From assembly GCA_934154785.1 (NCBI GenBank), contig CAKPGL010000001.1, positions 558,001 through 622,000 on the forward strand: a stretch of 64,000 nt of DNA. The letters run 5' to 3'. Positions 44,443 through 52,862 of the stretch are shown one piece after another. The stretch is from an uncultured Bacilli bacterium. Lineage in GTDB: Bacteria > Bacillota_I > Bacilli_A > RF39 > UBA660. Below the pieces are notes generated by a model. It saw only the letters and a program-made list of their open reading frames with translations. It ran no database searches and was not told where the DNA came from. Position numbers and translations under genes: made by a program. Every line of letters starts with the position of its first letter. Positions within the stretch are counted from its first letter, which is position 1.

Positions 44443-44871
44443 ATGAGAAAGTATTATATTTTTATGATTAAAAGTGAGTATTATAATATTTATATGAAAA
44501 ATAATCATATTTTGTATCAAACATTAAAAACACTTGCTAATATAAGCGTTGATAATAGTAGTTACGGGCTAGAACTTTATAATCAGATCTGTGATTTATT
44601 TGATACTAAAAGAATTAGTAAATATTTTGAAAATATTAATAGCAAAAAACAAGGAAATAAGTACATAGTAGATTTTTGTAATCAAATTACAACTTTCTAT
44701 GTTAGAAATTCTTGTTTAGTATGTATTACAGAAAATAATATACCCTCTATACTAAGAGTACTTACTTATTATTATCCTTATTTATTCGCGTGTGATTTTA
44801 TAAATAATGATTACTTCTTCTTAAATAGAAGTTCCTTATATCCTTCTAAAGGCTTATATTCAATGAATTAA
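44443..44871 (+). CDS. sirA: SirA-like protein (sporulation inhibitor of replication family)
   Basis: 142 aa. The N-terminal YYIFMIKSEYYNIYMKNNH and C-terminal PYLFACDFINNDYFFLNR match the start and end of Bacillus SirA (YneE), which binds DnaA domain I and blocks replication initiation during sporulation. Length agrees (148 in Bacillus). Location between lexA and yneF is the same as in Bacillus, which strengthens a weak sequence match. A TATAAT lies at 44422-44427. Whether this organism sporulates is not shown by the window. Confidence 0.72.
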   Translation: MRKYYIFMIKSEYYNIYMKNNHILYQTLKTLANISVDNSSYGLELYNQICDLFDTKRISKYFENINSKKQGNKYIVDFCNQITTFYVRNSCLVCITENNIPSILRVLTYYYPYLFACDFINNDYFFLNRSSLYPSKGLYSMN

Positions 44872-44912
44872 CATTTACTTTATATAAATTTAGAAAAAAT
44901 TACCATAAAGTC

Positions 44913-44942
44913 TTGACACCAATTATTGTTTAGGAGTAACAT
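44913..44942 (+). promoter_or_regulatory. Promoter of the leader ORF and short Rel gene
   Basis: TTGACA (44913-44918), 18-nt spacer, TAACAT (44937-44942). Confidence 0.7.
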
Positions 44943-44970
44943 TAAGTTAATATTTTAAAGAGGTGGTTTT

Positions 44971-45078
44971 ATGGTAAATACATTTAATAAAAATTCTATT
45001 AAATGCGAATTAAATGGAATTTGCTTAAATTTCATATCTTTAGTATGTGTAGAAGGTAAGGTAAAGAGTGCAAAGTGA
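44971..45078 (+). CDS. 35-codon leader ORF before the short Rel gene
   Basis: Reads MVNTFNKNSIKCELNGICLN and ends VEGKVKSAK. It has AGGTGG seven bases before the ATG and a promoter 29 bases upstream. It contains three cysteines and no run of a single amino acid. Its last five codons lie in the first arm of a strong terminator hairpin directly in front of the Rel start. Candidates: a regulatory leader peptide controlling readthrough, or a small independent gene. A weaker hairpin (GCGAATT/AATTTGC, 45005-45024) lies inside the ORF. Confidence 0.6.
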   Translation: MVNTFNKNSIKCELNGICLNFISLVCVEGKVKSAK

Positions 45079-45106
45079 GGTATCTCATTCTGCGCTCTTT
45101 TGTTTT
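45063..45106 (+). terminator. Attenuator-like terminator in front of the short Rel gene
   Basis: A 17-position stem (45063-45079 with 45084-45100) with one mismatch and two G-T pairs, GTAT loop, then TTTTGTTTT. The Rel ribosome-binding site GGAGGAG starts at 45107, right after the T tract. Confidence 0.88.
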
Positions 45107-45116
45107 GGAGGAGTAT

Positions 45117-46553
45117 ATGGATATAACAATTAATAAACTATTAGATAAAGTAAAATCTTATAATCCTGAAGAGGTTGCTATTATAAAAAAAGCTTATGAT
45201 TATGCTTATAATCTGCATAATGGTCAATACCGTGAAAGTGGTGAACCTTATATAATTCATCCATTATCTGTTGCGTATATTTTAGCGGATATGCATGCTG
45301 ATAAAGATACAGTATGTGCAGGACTTTTACATGATACTATAGAAGACGCAAATGTTACTAAAGAAGATATAGCCCATTTTTTTAATCAAGATATAGCTTC
45401 CCTAGTAAGTGGTGTAACTAAACTTGCTAAAATGAATTTTTCTTCTAAACAAGATCAAAATGACGCTAATACAAGAAGGATAATTACTAGTATTACTGAA
45501 GATGTAAGAATAATAATTATTAAACTTGCTGATAGACTTCATAATATGCGTACACTACAATATAAAAGTGAATTTAAACAAAGAGAAAATTCTTTAGAGA
45601 CCATGGAAATATTTGTACCACTTGCTTATTCTATTGGAGCATATCGTATAAAATCAGAATTAGAAGATTTATCACTTCGTTATTTGAAACCTGATATGTA
45701 TAAGAGTATTGAAGAGAAAAAACTAAAAATAGAAGAAGATAGTAATGCTTGTTTGCAAGAAATGCTTTATAAAATAGAAGAAATACTTAAAAATAAAGAT
45801 ATACCATATGAAATAAAAGTAAGAACTAAAAACATTTATGGAATTTATAAGAGATTAAATGATGGTCATAAACTATCTGATATACATGATTTACTTGCTT
45901 TAAAAGTTATGGTTGATGAAATAGATAATTGCTATAGAACATTAGGTTTTATTCATGCTAAATATCATCCTATTAATGATAAATTTAAGGATTATATATG
46001 TAATCCTAAAACTAATATGTATCAGAGTTTACATACAACTGTATTTGGTCCAGATGATAGACTAGTTCAAACCCAAATAAGAACTTTTGATATGGATAAA
46101 ATTGCCTCATTTGGTTTAACTGCTTACTGGGATATTAATAAAGGTAAAGCTAGGTATGTAATGCAAGAAGATTTAAAAAACAAATATCAATTTTTTAAAT
46201 CTTTAACAGAAATAAATTCTACTTTTGGGGATAATAAGGAATTTGTATCTCAAGTAAAAAGTGAATTATTTTGTGATAGAGTATATGTTTATACAACAAA
46301 AGGAGATATTATAGAACTTCCTAAAGGATCTACTATAATAGATCTTGCTTATAAATTAGATTTAGGTAATATTTTGGTTGGAGCATATGTTAATGATGAA
46401 ATTAGATCAGTAGATTATGTATTAAAAAATAAAGATAGAGTTAGAATTGTTACTAATAATTTATCTTATGGACCTAAAGCGGACTGGATAAATATAGCTC
46501 AAACCAGTTTAGCTAAAAAGAAAATAAAAGAATTTAACAACGATATAAAATAG
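45117..46553 (+). CDS. Short RelA/SpoT homologue, predicted (p)ppGpp hydrolase
   Basis: 478 aa: HD hydrolase, synthetase-like and TGS domains, without the C-terminal zinc-finger and ACT domains. The hydrolase residues are intact: His48, HDTIED with His72-Asp73, and Asp139 in LADRLHN. The synthetase domain has lost key residues: where Rel enzymes have the catalytic Glu before QIRT it has Gln318, and AAHW is TAYW. It should therefore degrade but not make the alarmone. ATG 45117 has GGAGGAG at optimal distance; a GTG at 45075 lies within the terminator. Preceded by a leader ORF and attenuator-like hairpin. Confidence 0.85.
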   Translation: MDITINKLLDKVKSYNPEEVAIIKKAYDYAYNLHNGQYRESGEPYIIHPLSVAYILADMHADKDTVCAGLLHDTIEDANVTKEDIAHFFNQDIASLVSGVTKLAKMNFSSKQDQNDANTRRIITSITEDVRIIIIKLADRLHNMRTLQYKSEFKQRENSLETMEIFVPLAYSIGAYRIKSELEDLSLRYLKPDMYKSIEEKKLKIEEDSNACLQEMLYKIEEILKNKDIPYEIKVRTKNIYGIYKRLNDGHKLSDIHDLLALKVMVDEIDNCYRTLGFIHAKYHPINDKFKDYICNPKTNMYQSLHTTVFGPDDRLVQTQIRTFDMDKIASFGLTAYWDINKGKARYVMQEDLKNKYQFFKSLTEINSTFGDNKEFVSQVKSELFCDRVYVYTTKGDIIELPKGSTIIDLAYKLDLGNILVGAYVNDEIRSVDYVLKNKDRVRIVTNNLSYGPKADWINIAQTSLAKKKIKEFNNDIK

Positions 46554-46672
46554 TTTGGATAATGGTTATGATTACAAAAATAATCGCTATTGATGTTGGT
46601 GAAAATAAATAATTTTGATATTCATTTTCATTTAAGTAAATTATTAAAGAAGTAATAAATTCTAATTTTCTA

Positions 46673-46701
46673 TTGATAAATTTAATCTATTTTAGTAAAA
46701 T
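46673..46701 (+). promoter_or_regulatory. yneF promoter
   Basis: TTGATA (46673-46678), 17-nt spacer, TAAAAT (46696-46701). Confidence 0.7.
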
Positions 46702-46724
46702 GTTAATAGAAGGGATGATATTAA

Positions 46725-46952
46725 ATGGATTGGATAGCATTTTTATTAGATTTATTAAAAGTATTAGGAGGTCTAATAGTTGGTATTGTTATAGGTTTCT
46801 TTATAGCACGTAAGTATATGAAGAAATATATGCAAAAGAACCCTCCTATTAATGAGCAAATGATTAAAGCGATGATGACTCAAATGGGTAGAACACCTAG
46901 TCAAAAACAAGTTAATCAAATGATGAAAACAATGAATAAATATATGGAATAG
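46725..46952 (+). CDS. yneF: YneF family (UPF0154) small membrane protein
   Basis: 75 aa. One N-terminal membrane helix (LLKVLGGLIVGIVIGFFIAR), then the conserved cytoplasmic tail KNPPINEQMIKAMMTQMGRTP and SQKQVNQMMKTM typical of UPF0154. Function unknown in the family. In Bacillus yneF follows sirA near lexA, the same neighbourhood as here. Own promoter and terminator. Confidence 0.95.
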   Translation: MDWIAFLLDLLKVLGGLIVGIVIGFFIARKYMKKYMQKNPPINEQMIKAMMTQMGRTPSQKQVNQMMKTMNKYME

Positions 46953-46976
46953 AAAGTTAATCTTTCTATTTTTTTT
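46948..46976 (+). terminator. yneF terminator overlapping the stop codon
   Basis: AATAGAAAG/CTTTCTATT with a 5-nt loop and T8. The TAG stop is in the first arm. Confidence 0.88.
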
Positions 46977-46999
46977 GCATAAATTATACTGGTGATTAT

Positions 47000-47614
47000 A
47001 TGAAACCTATAATAGGAATTATTACAAGAGCAACTACAACCAGTGAAAATAATATCATGTACGGAGTTTATGACTCCTTAGCACGTTCCATAAAAGAAAG
47101 TGGGGGAATACCTATTGGGATCTTACCATCTAGTATAAAAGATATAGATTTATCACTGATAGATGGCTTAATTTTTCAAGGTGGTGACGACTTTACTGAC
47201 TACGAGCGAGAGTTACTTTTATTGGCACACAAAAATAATATAAAAACACTAGGTATTTGTTTAGGCATGCAATTAATGGGAACTATGTTTAATGGTTCTA
47301 TTATTGATGTAGAAAATCATAAATATAAAGATAAAAATTATGTTCATAAAGTAATATTAAAGGAAGATTCTACCTTATATAAGATATTTAAACAAAAAGA
47401 GATTATGGTAAATAGTAGACATAAATCTGCTCTTAAAAATACTTCTTTAAGTGTTATTGGTATAAGTGATGATGATGTAATAGAAGCTATCGAGGATAAA
47501 AATAAAGATTTCTTTTTGGGAGTACAGTGGCATCCAGAAACAATGATTACATATGACAAATTACAACAAGAATTATTTAATTACTTTGTAAATATATGTA
47601 GGAGGCCTGTATGA
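47000..47614 (+). CDS. Class I glutamine amidotransferase-like hydrolase (peptidase C26)
   Basis: 204 aa. IGIITRATTTSENN start, FQGGDDF loop, the nucleophile in TLGICLGMQLMG and the His-Glu pair in GVQWHPE. This is the layout of gamma-glutamyl-GABA hydrolases (PuuD) and other C26 enzymes, though about 30-40 residues shorter. No synthetase partner is fused. It overlaps murF by four bases (ATGA), which hints at a role linked to cell-wall precursors or glutamine-derived ammonia rather than polyamine breakdown; that link is inference. Confidence 0.85.
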   Translation: MKPIIGIITRATTTSENNIMYGVYDSLARSIKESGGIPIGILPSSIKDIDLSLIDGLIFQGGDDFTDYERELLLLAHKNNIKTLGICLGMQLMGTMFNGSIIDVENHKYKDKNYVHKVILKEDSTLYKIFKQKEIMVNSRHKSALKNTSLSVIGISDDDVIEAIEDKNKDFFLGVQWHPETMITYDKLQQELFNYFVNICRRPV

Positions 47615-48951
47615 AATATTTAGATATTGTAAAAAGTTTATCTTATTTAGTTATTAAAGGTAATATTGAACAAGAATTTAATGGAAAAATTAGAATTGAT
47701 AGTAGACTCGTAAAACCCGGTGATATCTTTGTTGCAATAGTCGGAAATAAAGTAGATGGACATGATTATATAAATAGTGCTATTAATAATGGTGCTAAAG
47801 GAATAATAACAGAAAAAGATATTACTGTACCAGATGATATAGTTGTAATAAAAGTACCCAGTACTAAAGATTCTTTATTATTATTAGCGGCACTAATTCG
47901 TAAATTTTATAATAATATTCCTTTAATAGCGGTTACTGGTAGTGTAGGTAAGACTACTACTAAAGAATTAATTTATTATTTATTATCAAATAAATATAAA
48001 GTACTTAGAAGTAAGGGTAATCATAATAATTATATTGGGGTTCCTTTAACTCTATTTGAATTAGATAATACTTATGATATTTGTGTCTTAGAACTTGGAA
48101 TGAATCATTTAAAAGAAATAGAAAAACTATCTAATATATGTTTACCTACAGATGCAGTAATTACTTTAATCGGTACTTCTCATATAGGCTTACTAGGTTC
48201 TAAAGATAATATTTTTAAAGCAAAAATGGAAATAACTAGTGGCCTAGGTACGGGTACATTATTTGTAAATGGTGATGATTCTTATTTAAAAAAGATAAAG
48301 TCTAATATATATAGAATAATAAAATGTGGCTTAACCAAGAATAATGATATTAGGGCTCTTTCTATACTTAGTACAGATAATAATTTATATTTTAAAGTAA
48401 ATATCTTAGATAAATATTACAAAGTAGTATTTCCTATACCTAACGAAGGATTAGTAAATGATATACTGCTTGCTACTGGTGTTGCTTTAAAATATAATGT
48501 TAAAATAGAAGATATATTAAATACTTTAGAAAATTATCCGGGTATTGAAAATAGAAATCAAATAATTAAGTTAAATAATAATATTACTTTAATAGATGAT
48601 TCTTATAATTCTAGTTTTGAATCATTAAAAGCTGGTCTTAAAATGCTAGAATCATTTTCTAAAGATAAAATAGTAATTATTGGTGATATTTTAGAACTTG
48701 GTAGTCATAGTATAGAAATTCATAAAAAAATAAAAAATTTATTAAAAGACTATGATAAAGTTATACTAGTTGGTAATTATGTTAAAAATATAGTTGGTAA
48801 AGACTTTATATATTGTAGTAATGCCTTGGATACAGTTAAATACTTAGAAACTATTAATTTGAATGATAAGGTAATCTATGTAAAGGCATCTCATGCTTTA
48901 GGATTAAGTGAAGTAGTGGAGAGCATAAAAAAAAGAGAAAATTCTCTTTAA
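47611..48951 (+). CDS. murF: UDP-MurNAc-tripeptide--D-Ala-D-Ala ligase
   Basis: Adds the D-Ala-D-Ala dipeptide to the muramyl tripeptide. N-terminal IDSRLVKPGDIFVAI, ATP-binding VTGSVGKTTTKEL, KGNHNNYIGVPLT, and C-terminal DDSYNSSFESL and IGDILELG. 446 aa, normal. Translationally coupled to the C26 amidotransferase gene. Its 3' end overlaps the convergent unknown gene by four bases. Confidence 0.97.
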   Translation: MKYLDIVKSLSYLVIKGNIEQEFNGKIRIDSRLVKPGDIFVAIVGNKVDGHDYINSAINNGAKGIITEKDITVPDDIVVIKVPSTKDSLLLLAALIRKFYNNIPLIAVTGSVGKTTTKELIYYLLSNKYKVLRSKGNHNNYIGVPLTLFELDNTYDICVLELGMNHLKEIEKLSNICLPTDAVITLIGTSHIGLLGSKDNIFKAKMEITSGLGTGTLFVNGDDSYLKKIKSNIYRIIKCGLTKNNDIRALSILSTDNNLYFKVNILDKYYKVVFPIPNEGLVNDILLATGVALKYNVKIEDILNTLENYPGIENRNQIIKLNNNITLIDDSYNSSFESLKAGLKMLESFSKDKIVIIGDILELGSHSIEIHKKIKNLLKDYDKVILVGNYVKNIVGKDFIYCSNALDTVKYLETINLNDKVIYVKASHALGLSEVVESIKKRENSL

Positions 48952-49673
48952 TTTAATTTTTTTTGATTTTCATTACTCATTAATTTTTCAGGACAAGTAA
49001 CTATTAATTCATTGATTTTGTTTATTAATATAAATATGTCTTCATCTTCCATACCAAAATAATCTTTGTTTATATAAAGTAACTTTTTGATTATTTCATT
49101 ATCATTTAACATTCTCAAACTTCTACTTTTTTGTATCTCAAATAATTTTAATACTTTTAGCATTTTTTGTGCTTCAGCATATAGTTTTATATCTTCTTCA
49201 TTTAAATTATAATTATTATTTATTAAGGCTGCTTTTAATCTAATAATTTTTTCGGCTTGTTTAAGACTTAGTTCATGACTATTTTCCAATCTTGCCTTAG
49301 CCATTGTATATTTGATATCAGCGTTTTGACATTCTACTATTGCAGAATTGATGTTCATAATTGCATCAACGGAAATACCTCTTTCTTTTAATAAATTAAT
49401 GATATTGTCATCGCTTGTAAATTTTATTTCTGAACAAAATAAAATTTTACTAGTTTCGTCTAATCCTTTAGTAATATAACTTTTTGATAATTCTTTGATT
49501 CTTTTTGCTTCATGTTGTACACGTTGCTCAGCAAAATAAGAATTCTTTGTTCTTTCAGTAGTAAGATATTTAGATTGATGTCCCAACATCTTAACTGTAG
49601 CTATTTTATCACTCCCTAAAAGATTAATTGTATCTGGTGTTAGAATATTTAACAACATTTCTGATTTTAACAT
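48948..49673 (-). CDS. Unknown helical protein, 241 aa
   Basis: No family recognised. Soluble and almost entirely helical with many charged residues: MLKSEMLLNILTPDTINLLG, then a coiled-coil-like middle (ARLENSHELSLKQAEKIIRL) and an acidic C-terminus. It has a perfect promoter on the minus strand, divergent from tgt. A short hairpin near 48932-48949 overlaps both this stop and that of murF. Confidence 0.82.
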   Translation of the reverse strand: MLKSEMLLNILTPDTINLLGSDKIATVKMLGHQSKYLTTERTKNSYFAEQRVQHEAKRIKELSKSYITKGLDETSKILFCSEIKFTSDDNIINLLKERGISVDAIMNINSAIVECQNADIKYTMAKARLENSHELSLKQAEKIIRLKAALINNNYNLNEEDIKLYAEAQKMLKVLKLFEIQKSRSLRMLNDNEIIKKLLYINKDYFGMEDEDIFILINKINELIVTCPEKLMSNENQKKLN

Positions 49674-49703
49674 AAAAAACTCCCTTTCATTTAAGTATGT
49701 GTT

Positions 49704-49732
49704 ATTATAATAGACTTTTTACTATTTGTCAA
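49704..49732 (-). promoter_or_regulatory. Perfect consensus promoter of the 241-aa gene
   Basis: On the minus strand TTGACA, 17-nt spacer, TATAAT. Its -35 is two bases away from the -35 of the tgt promoter. Confidence 0.88.
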
Positions 49733-49733
49733 A

Positions 49734-49763
49734 TTGACTTGCGAATATATAAAAAATAATATA
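49734..49763 (+). promoter_or_regulatory. tgt promoter
   Basis: TTGACT (49734-49739), 18-nt spacer, TAATAT (49758-49763). The two divergent -35 boxes form the palindrome GTCAAATTGAC at 49729-49739. Confidence 0.6.
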
Positions 49764-49789
49764 TAATTGTGTAGAAATGAGGGAGTATT

Positions 49790-50911
49790 ATGAAGATTAA
49801 ATATGATTTATTACATAAAGATACTAATTCTTTAGCACGTTTTGGATTACTTCATACTAACTATGGAGACTATGAAACACCAATGTTTATGCCAGTCGGC
49901 ACTCTTGCTAATGTAAAAACATTATCTCCAGAAGAATTAAAAGATATGCATAGTGCTATTATTTTATCAAACACTTATCATTTATGGTTAAGACCTGGAG
50001 CAGATGTAGTTGATCATGCTGGAGGATTACATAAGTTTATGAATTATGATGGACCAATACTTACAGATAGTGGTGGTTTTCAAGTTTTTTCTTTAGCAAA
50101 TAAAAAAGATATAGTTGAAGATGGTGTAACTTTTAAAAGTCATTTAGATGGTTCTAAGTTGTTTTTAACACCAGAATTATCTATCCAAATACAAAATAAA
50201 TTAGATAGTGATATTGCTATGAGTTTTGATGAATGTCCCCCTTATCCAGTCACTTATGAATATATGAAAAATAGTGTTGAAAGAACTTTACGTTGGGCTA
50301 AAAGGGGAAAAGATGTCCATAGTAATATTAATCAATCACTATTTGGTATAGTTCAAGGTGGTGAATTTGAAGACTTAAGAAAATGGAGTGCTGAAAATAC
50401 AGTTGCTTTAGATTTTGATGGTTATTCTATTGGTGGTACTAGTGTTGGTGAAGGAAAAGAAACCATGTATAAAATGATTGACTATTCTACAAAATATTTA
50501 CCAGAAAATAAGCCACGTTATTTAATGGGTGTAGGAGATCCTATTGATATTATAGAAGGGGTTATTCGTGGTGTAGATATGTTTGATTGTGTTTTACCAA
50601 CTCGTATAGCTCGTCATGGAAATGCTTTTACCAGAACTGGTAAAATTAATATAAAAAATGCTAAATATAAAGAAGATTTTACACCTATTGAAGAAAATTG
50701 TGACTGCTATACTTGCAAACATTATACCAAAGCCTATGTACGTCACTTAATTACTTCTAATGAAACATTTGGTGGAAGACTACTTTCTATTCATAATATT
50801 CGCTTCTTAATTAGATTAACAGAAGAATTAAGAGACGCTATTAAAGAAAATAGAGTCTTAGAATATAGAGAAGACTTTTTAAATAAATATAAAGGAATGA
50901 AAAATGAGTAA
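49790..50911 (+). CDS. tgt: tRNA-guanine transglycosylase
   Basis: Exchanges G34 for preQ1 in GUN-anticodon tRNAs, on the queuosine pathway. TPMFMPVGT at the N-terminus, active-site DSGGFQVFSL, MSFDECPPYP, GIVQGGEF, DCVLPTRIARHG with the nucleophilic Asp, and zinc ligands in CDCYTCKH. 373 aa, normal. ATG with GAGGGAG upstream. Overlaps the phosphoesterase gene by eight bases. queA is not adjacent in this window. Confidence 0.98.
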   Translation: MKIKYDLLHKDTNSLARFGLLHTNYGDYETPMFMPVGTLANVKTLSPEELKDMHSAIILSNTYHLWLRPGADVVDHAGGLHKFMNYDGPILTDSGGFQVFSLANKKDIVEDGVTFKSHLDGSKLFLTPELSIQIQNKLDSDIAMSFDECPPYPVTYEYMKNSVERTLRWAKRGKDVHSNINQSLFGIVQGGEFEDLRKWSAENTVALDFDGYSIGGTSVGEGKETMYKMIDYSTKYLPENKPRYLMGVGDPIDIIEGVIRGVDMFDCVLPTRIARHGNAFTRTGKINIKNAKYKEDFTPIEENCDCYTCKHYTKAYVRHLITSNETFGGRLLSIHNIRFLIRLTEELRDAIKENRVLEYREDFLNKYKGMKNE

Positions 50912-51752
50912 AATAAAAAAACATTTTTATAATATAGAAACTAAAAAGATAAATAAGACAAAAATAGTTTTATTATCGGATATTCATTATTATAATAAAG
51001 AAGATTATTTTAAATTAGAAATGATCTATAATAGTTTAAAAGAGATAAAGCCTGATTATATTACTATAGCGGGTGATCTTTTAGATAATGCTTATATTAG
51101 TGATACAAATGTTATTTATAGTTGGTTAAAAGATATTAGTTTATTAGCGACAGTTATTATTTCTATTGGTAATCATGATTTACTAGTTAAAGAAGACTTT
51201 GAAGCAGGCTTTGATAAAAAATTATTTGATAAAATAGATGCGTTAGATAACGTTTATGTTTTAAATGACAAAAGTCTTTTAATAGATAATATTAATTTCT
51301 TAGGTATAACCCTACCTGCTAGTTACTATTATGAGACTCACGAACCAAAAGATTATTTAATAAATTATATTAATAATGTATTTCCTAAAATAGATAAAGA
51401 TAACTATAATATATTATTGTGCCATTCTCCCCTTAGAATATGTAATAAAGAAGTATTAAATAGTATAAATATTAAAAATAATTTAGACTTAATACTTTGT
51501 GGACATACTCATGGTGGCATAACTCCAGAATTCTTAAAGCCTATTTTAAGAAATATTGGTTTAATTAGCCCTTTTCGTAGATTATTTTTTAAGAATGCTT
51601 ATGGTAAATTAAAGATAGATAATACTAATATAATAATTTCTAGTGGTATTACTAAAGCTTCTCATCGCAATCGTTTTCATGCTTTAGATAACTTTTTTGC
51701 TAGAGAAATAACTATTATAGAAATATCAAACAACATAACACAAGGTAAATAG
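50904..51752 (+). CDS. Metallophosphoesterase (YkuE/YaeI-like)
   Basis: 282 aa. Calcineurin-like metal-binding motifs in order: LLSDIHYYN, TIAGDLLDN, SIGNHD, LLCHSPLR and LCGHTHGG. The N-terminus lacks a clear signal peptide or membrane helix, unlike many YkuE proteins. The substrate is not predictable. Overlaps tgt by eight bases. Its last codons form the first arm of a terminator. Confidence 0.92.
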   Translation: MSKIKKHFYNIETKKINKTKIVLLSDIHYYNKEDYFKLEMIYNSLKEIKPDYITIAGDLLDNAYISDTNVIYSWLKDISLLATVIISIGNHDLLVKEDFEAGFDKKLFDKIDALDNVYVLNDKSLLIDNINFLGITLPASYYYETHEPKDYLINYINNVFPKIDKDNYNILLCHSPLRICNKEVLNSINIKNNLDLILCGHTHGGITPEFLKPILRNIGLISPFRRLFFKNAYGKLKIDNTNIIISSGITKASHRNRFHALDNFFAREITIIEISNNITQGK

Positions 51753-51766
51753 TGTTATGCTTTTTT
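51734..51766 (+). terminator. Terminator of the tgt operon overlapping the stop codon
   Basis: CATAACAC/GTGTTATG with a 10-nt loop holding most of the TAG stop, then T6. Confidence 0.82.
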
Positions 51767-51783
51767 GTTTATTTAAGTAAGAT

Positions 51784-51804
51784 TTAAGCAAGAATTAAGC
51801 AAGA
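51784..51804 (+). repeat. Two tandem TTAAGCAAGA repeats upstream of fic
   Basis: TTAAGCAAGA at 51784-51793 and again at 51795-51804, an 11-base period (one helical turn), ending four bases before the fic -35. Position and phasing suggest a binding site for a regulator. Confidence 0.55.
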
Positions 51805-51808
51805 TGTG

Positions 51809-51837
51809 TTGATAATAATTAGATTATGTAGTATAAT
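51809..51837 (+). promoter_or_regulatory. fic promoter
   Basis: TTGATA (51809-51814), 17-nt spacer, TATAAT (51832-51837). Confidence 0.8.
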
Positions 51838-51864
51838 ATAAATAAGAAAATTTAGGTGATATTT

Positions 51865-52860
51865 ATGGATAATTATGTTCCACCATTTACAGTTACAAAC
51901 ACTATGTTAGAGTATGTTTCTTCTATTATGGAAAAAATAGGAAAAATAGATAATTATACAAATTTAGAAAAAATGCCAAATCTTAGAAGAAATAATAAAA
52001 TTAAATCTATTCATTCGTCACTAGCGATAGAAGCAAATTCATTATCTTTAGATCAAGTAAAAGCCGTAATAGCTGGCAAAGTTGTTTTAGGCTCTAAAAA
52101 AGAGATTCAGGAAGTTTTAAATGCATATAAGGCTTATGAAATGATTAACAAGGTTAATCCATATTCTATAACAGATTTAAAAAAAGTTCATGGAATTATG
52201 ACATATAAAACTATTGAGTTAGCTGGTATATTTAGAACTGGCAATGAAGGTGTATTTGATGGAAATGGTAATTGTATTCATGTATGCCCTCCGCCATCAC
52301 AAGCTGACTATTTAATGAAACAATTATTTAATTGGATGAAAAAAAATAAAGATACTATTCATCCTTTGATCTTGTCGTCTATTTTTCATTATGAATTTGT
52401 ATTTATTCACCCATTTAGTGATGGTAATGGTAGAATGGCTAGGTTATGGCAAAATATAATATTGACTAATTGGAAAAGTTTCTTTGAATATTTACCTATT
52501 GAAAGTCAAATAAAAAAATATCAAGAAGAATATTATACAGCAATATCTAATTGCCATAAGGCTGCTAATTCAAATGAATTTATTGAATTCATGTTAAGAA
52601 TGATTAATGAAGTATTAAGTGAGTTAATTGAAACTGCAACAACACCATTAACAGAAAAATCAATAAATATTAGTAAATTATTAAGCGTAATGGAATATGG
52701 AATTCCAATGACAGCAAATCAAATAATGGAAAAATTAGAAATTAAGTCAAAAGAAACCTTGAGAACAACGTATTTAGATCCCGCAATTGAAGAAAAATTG
52801 GTAGAGTTAACAATTCCAGAAAAACCTACAAGTAAAAATCAAATGTATTATAAAGTATAA
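51865..52860 (+). CDS. Fic family protein (AMP transferase)
   Basis: 331 aa. The catalytic motif HPFSDGNGRMAR starts at His182 and is complete, so nucleotide transfer to a hydroxyl of a target protein is expected. Residues 52-56 (SLAIE) fit the inhibitory S/T-xxx-E helix of self-inhibited, class II-like Fic proteins. A C-terminal winged-helix-like region (GIPMTANQIMEKLEIKSKETLR) follows. ATG 51865 has AGGTGA upstream. No separate antitoxin gene flanks it. Such genes are often horizontally acquired, and a Nudix remnant lies directly behind it. Confidence 0.93.
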   Translation: MDNYVPPFTVTNTMLEYVSSIMEKIGKIDNYTNLEKMPNLRRNNKIKSIHSSLAIEANSLSLDQVKAVIAGKVVLGSKKEIQEVLNAYKAYEMINKVNPYSITDLKKVHGIMTYKTIELAGIFRTGNEGVFDGNGNCIHVCPPPSQADYLMKQLFNWMKKNKDTIHPLILSSIFHYEFVFIHPFSDGNGRMARLWQNIILTNWKSFFEYLPIESQIKKYQEEYYTAISNCHKAANSNEFIEFMLRMINEVLSELIETATTPLTEKSINISKLLSVMEYGIPMTANQIMEKLEIKSKETLRTTYLDPAIEEKLVELTIPEKPTSKNQMYYKV

Positions 52861-52862
52861 TA

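Noticed and set aside
46568..46612. 14-codon ORF MITKIIAIDVGENK after the short Rel gene
   Set aside because: It looks like the start of an actin-like/RNase H-fold protein, but nothing follows in any frame and there is no ribosome-binding site.
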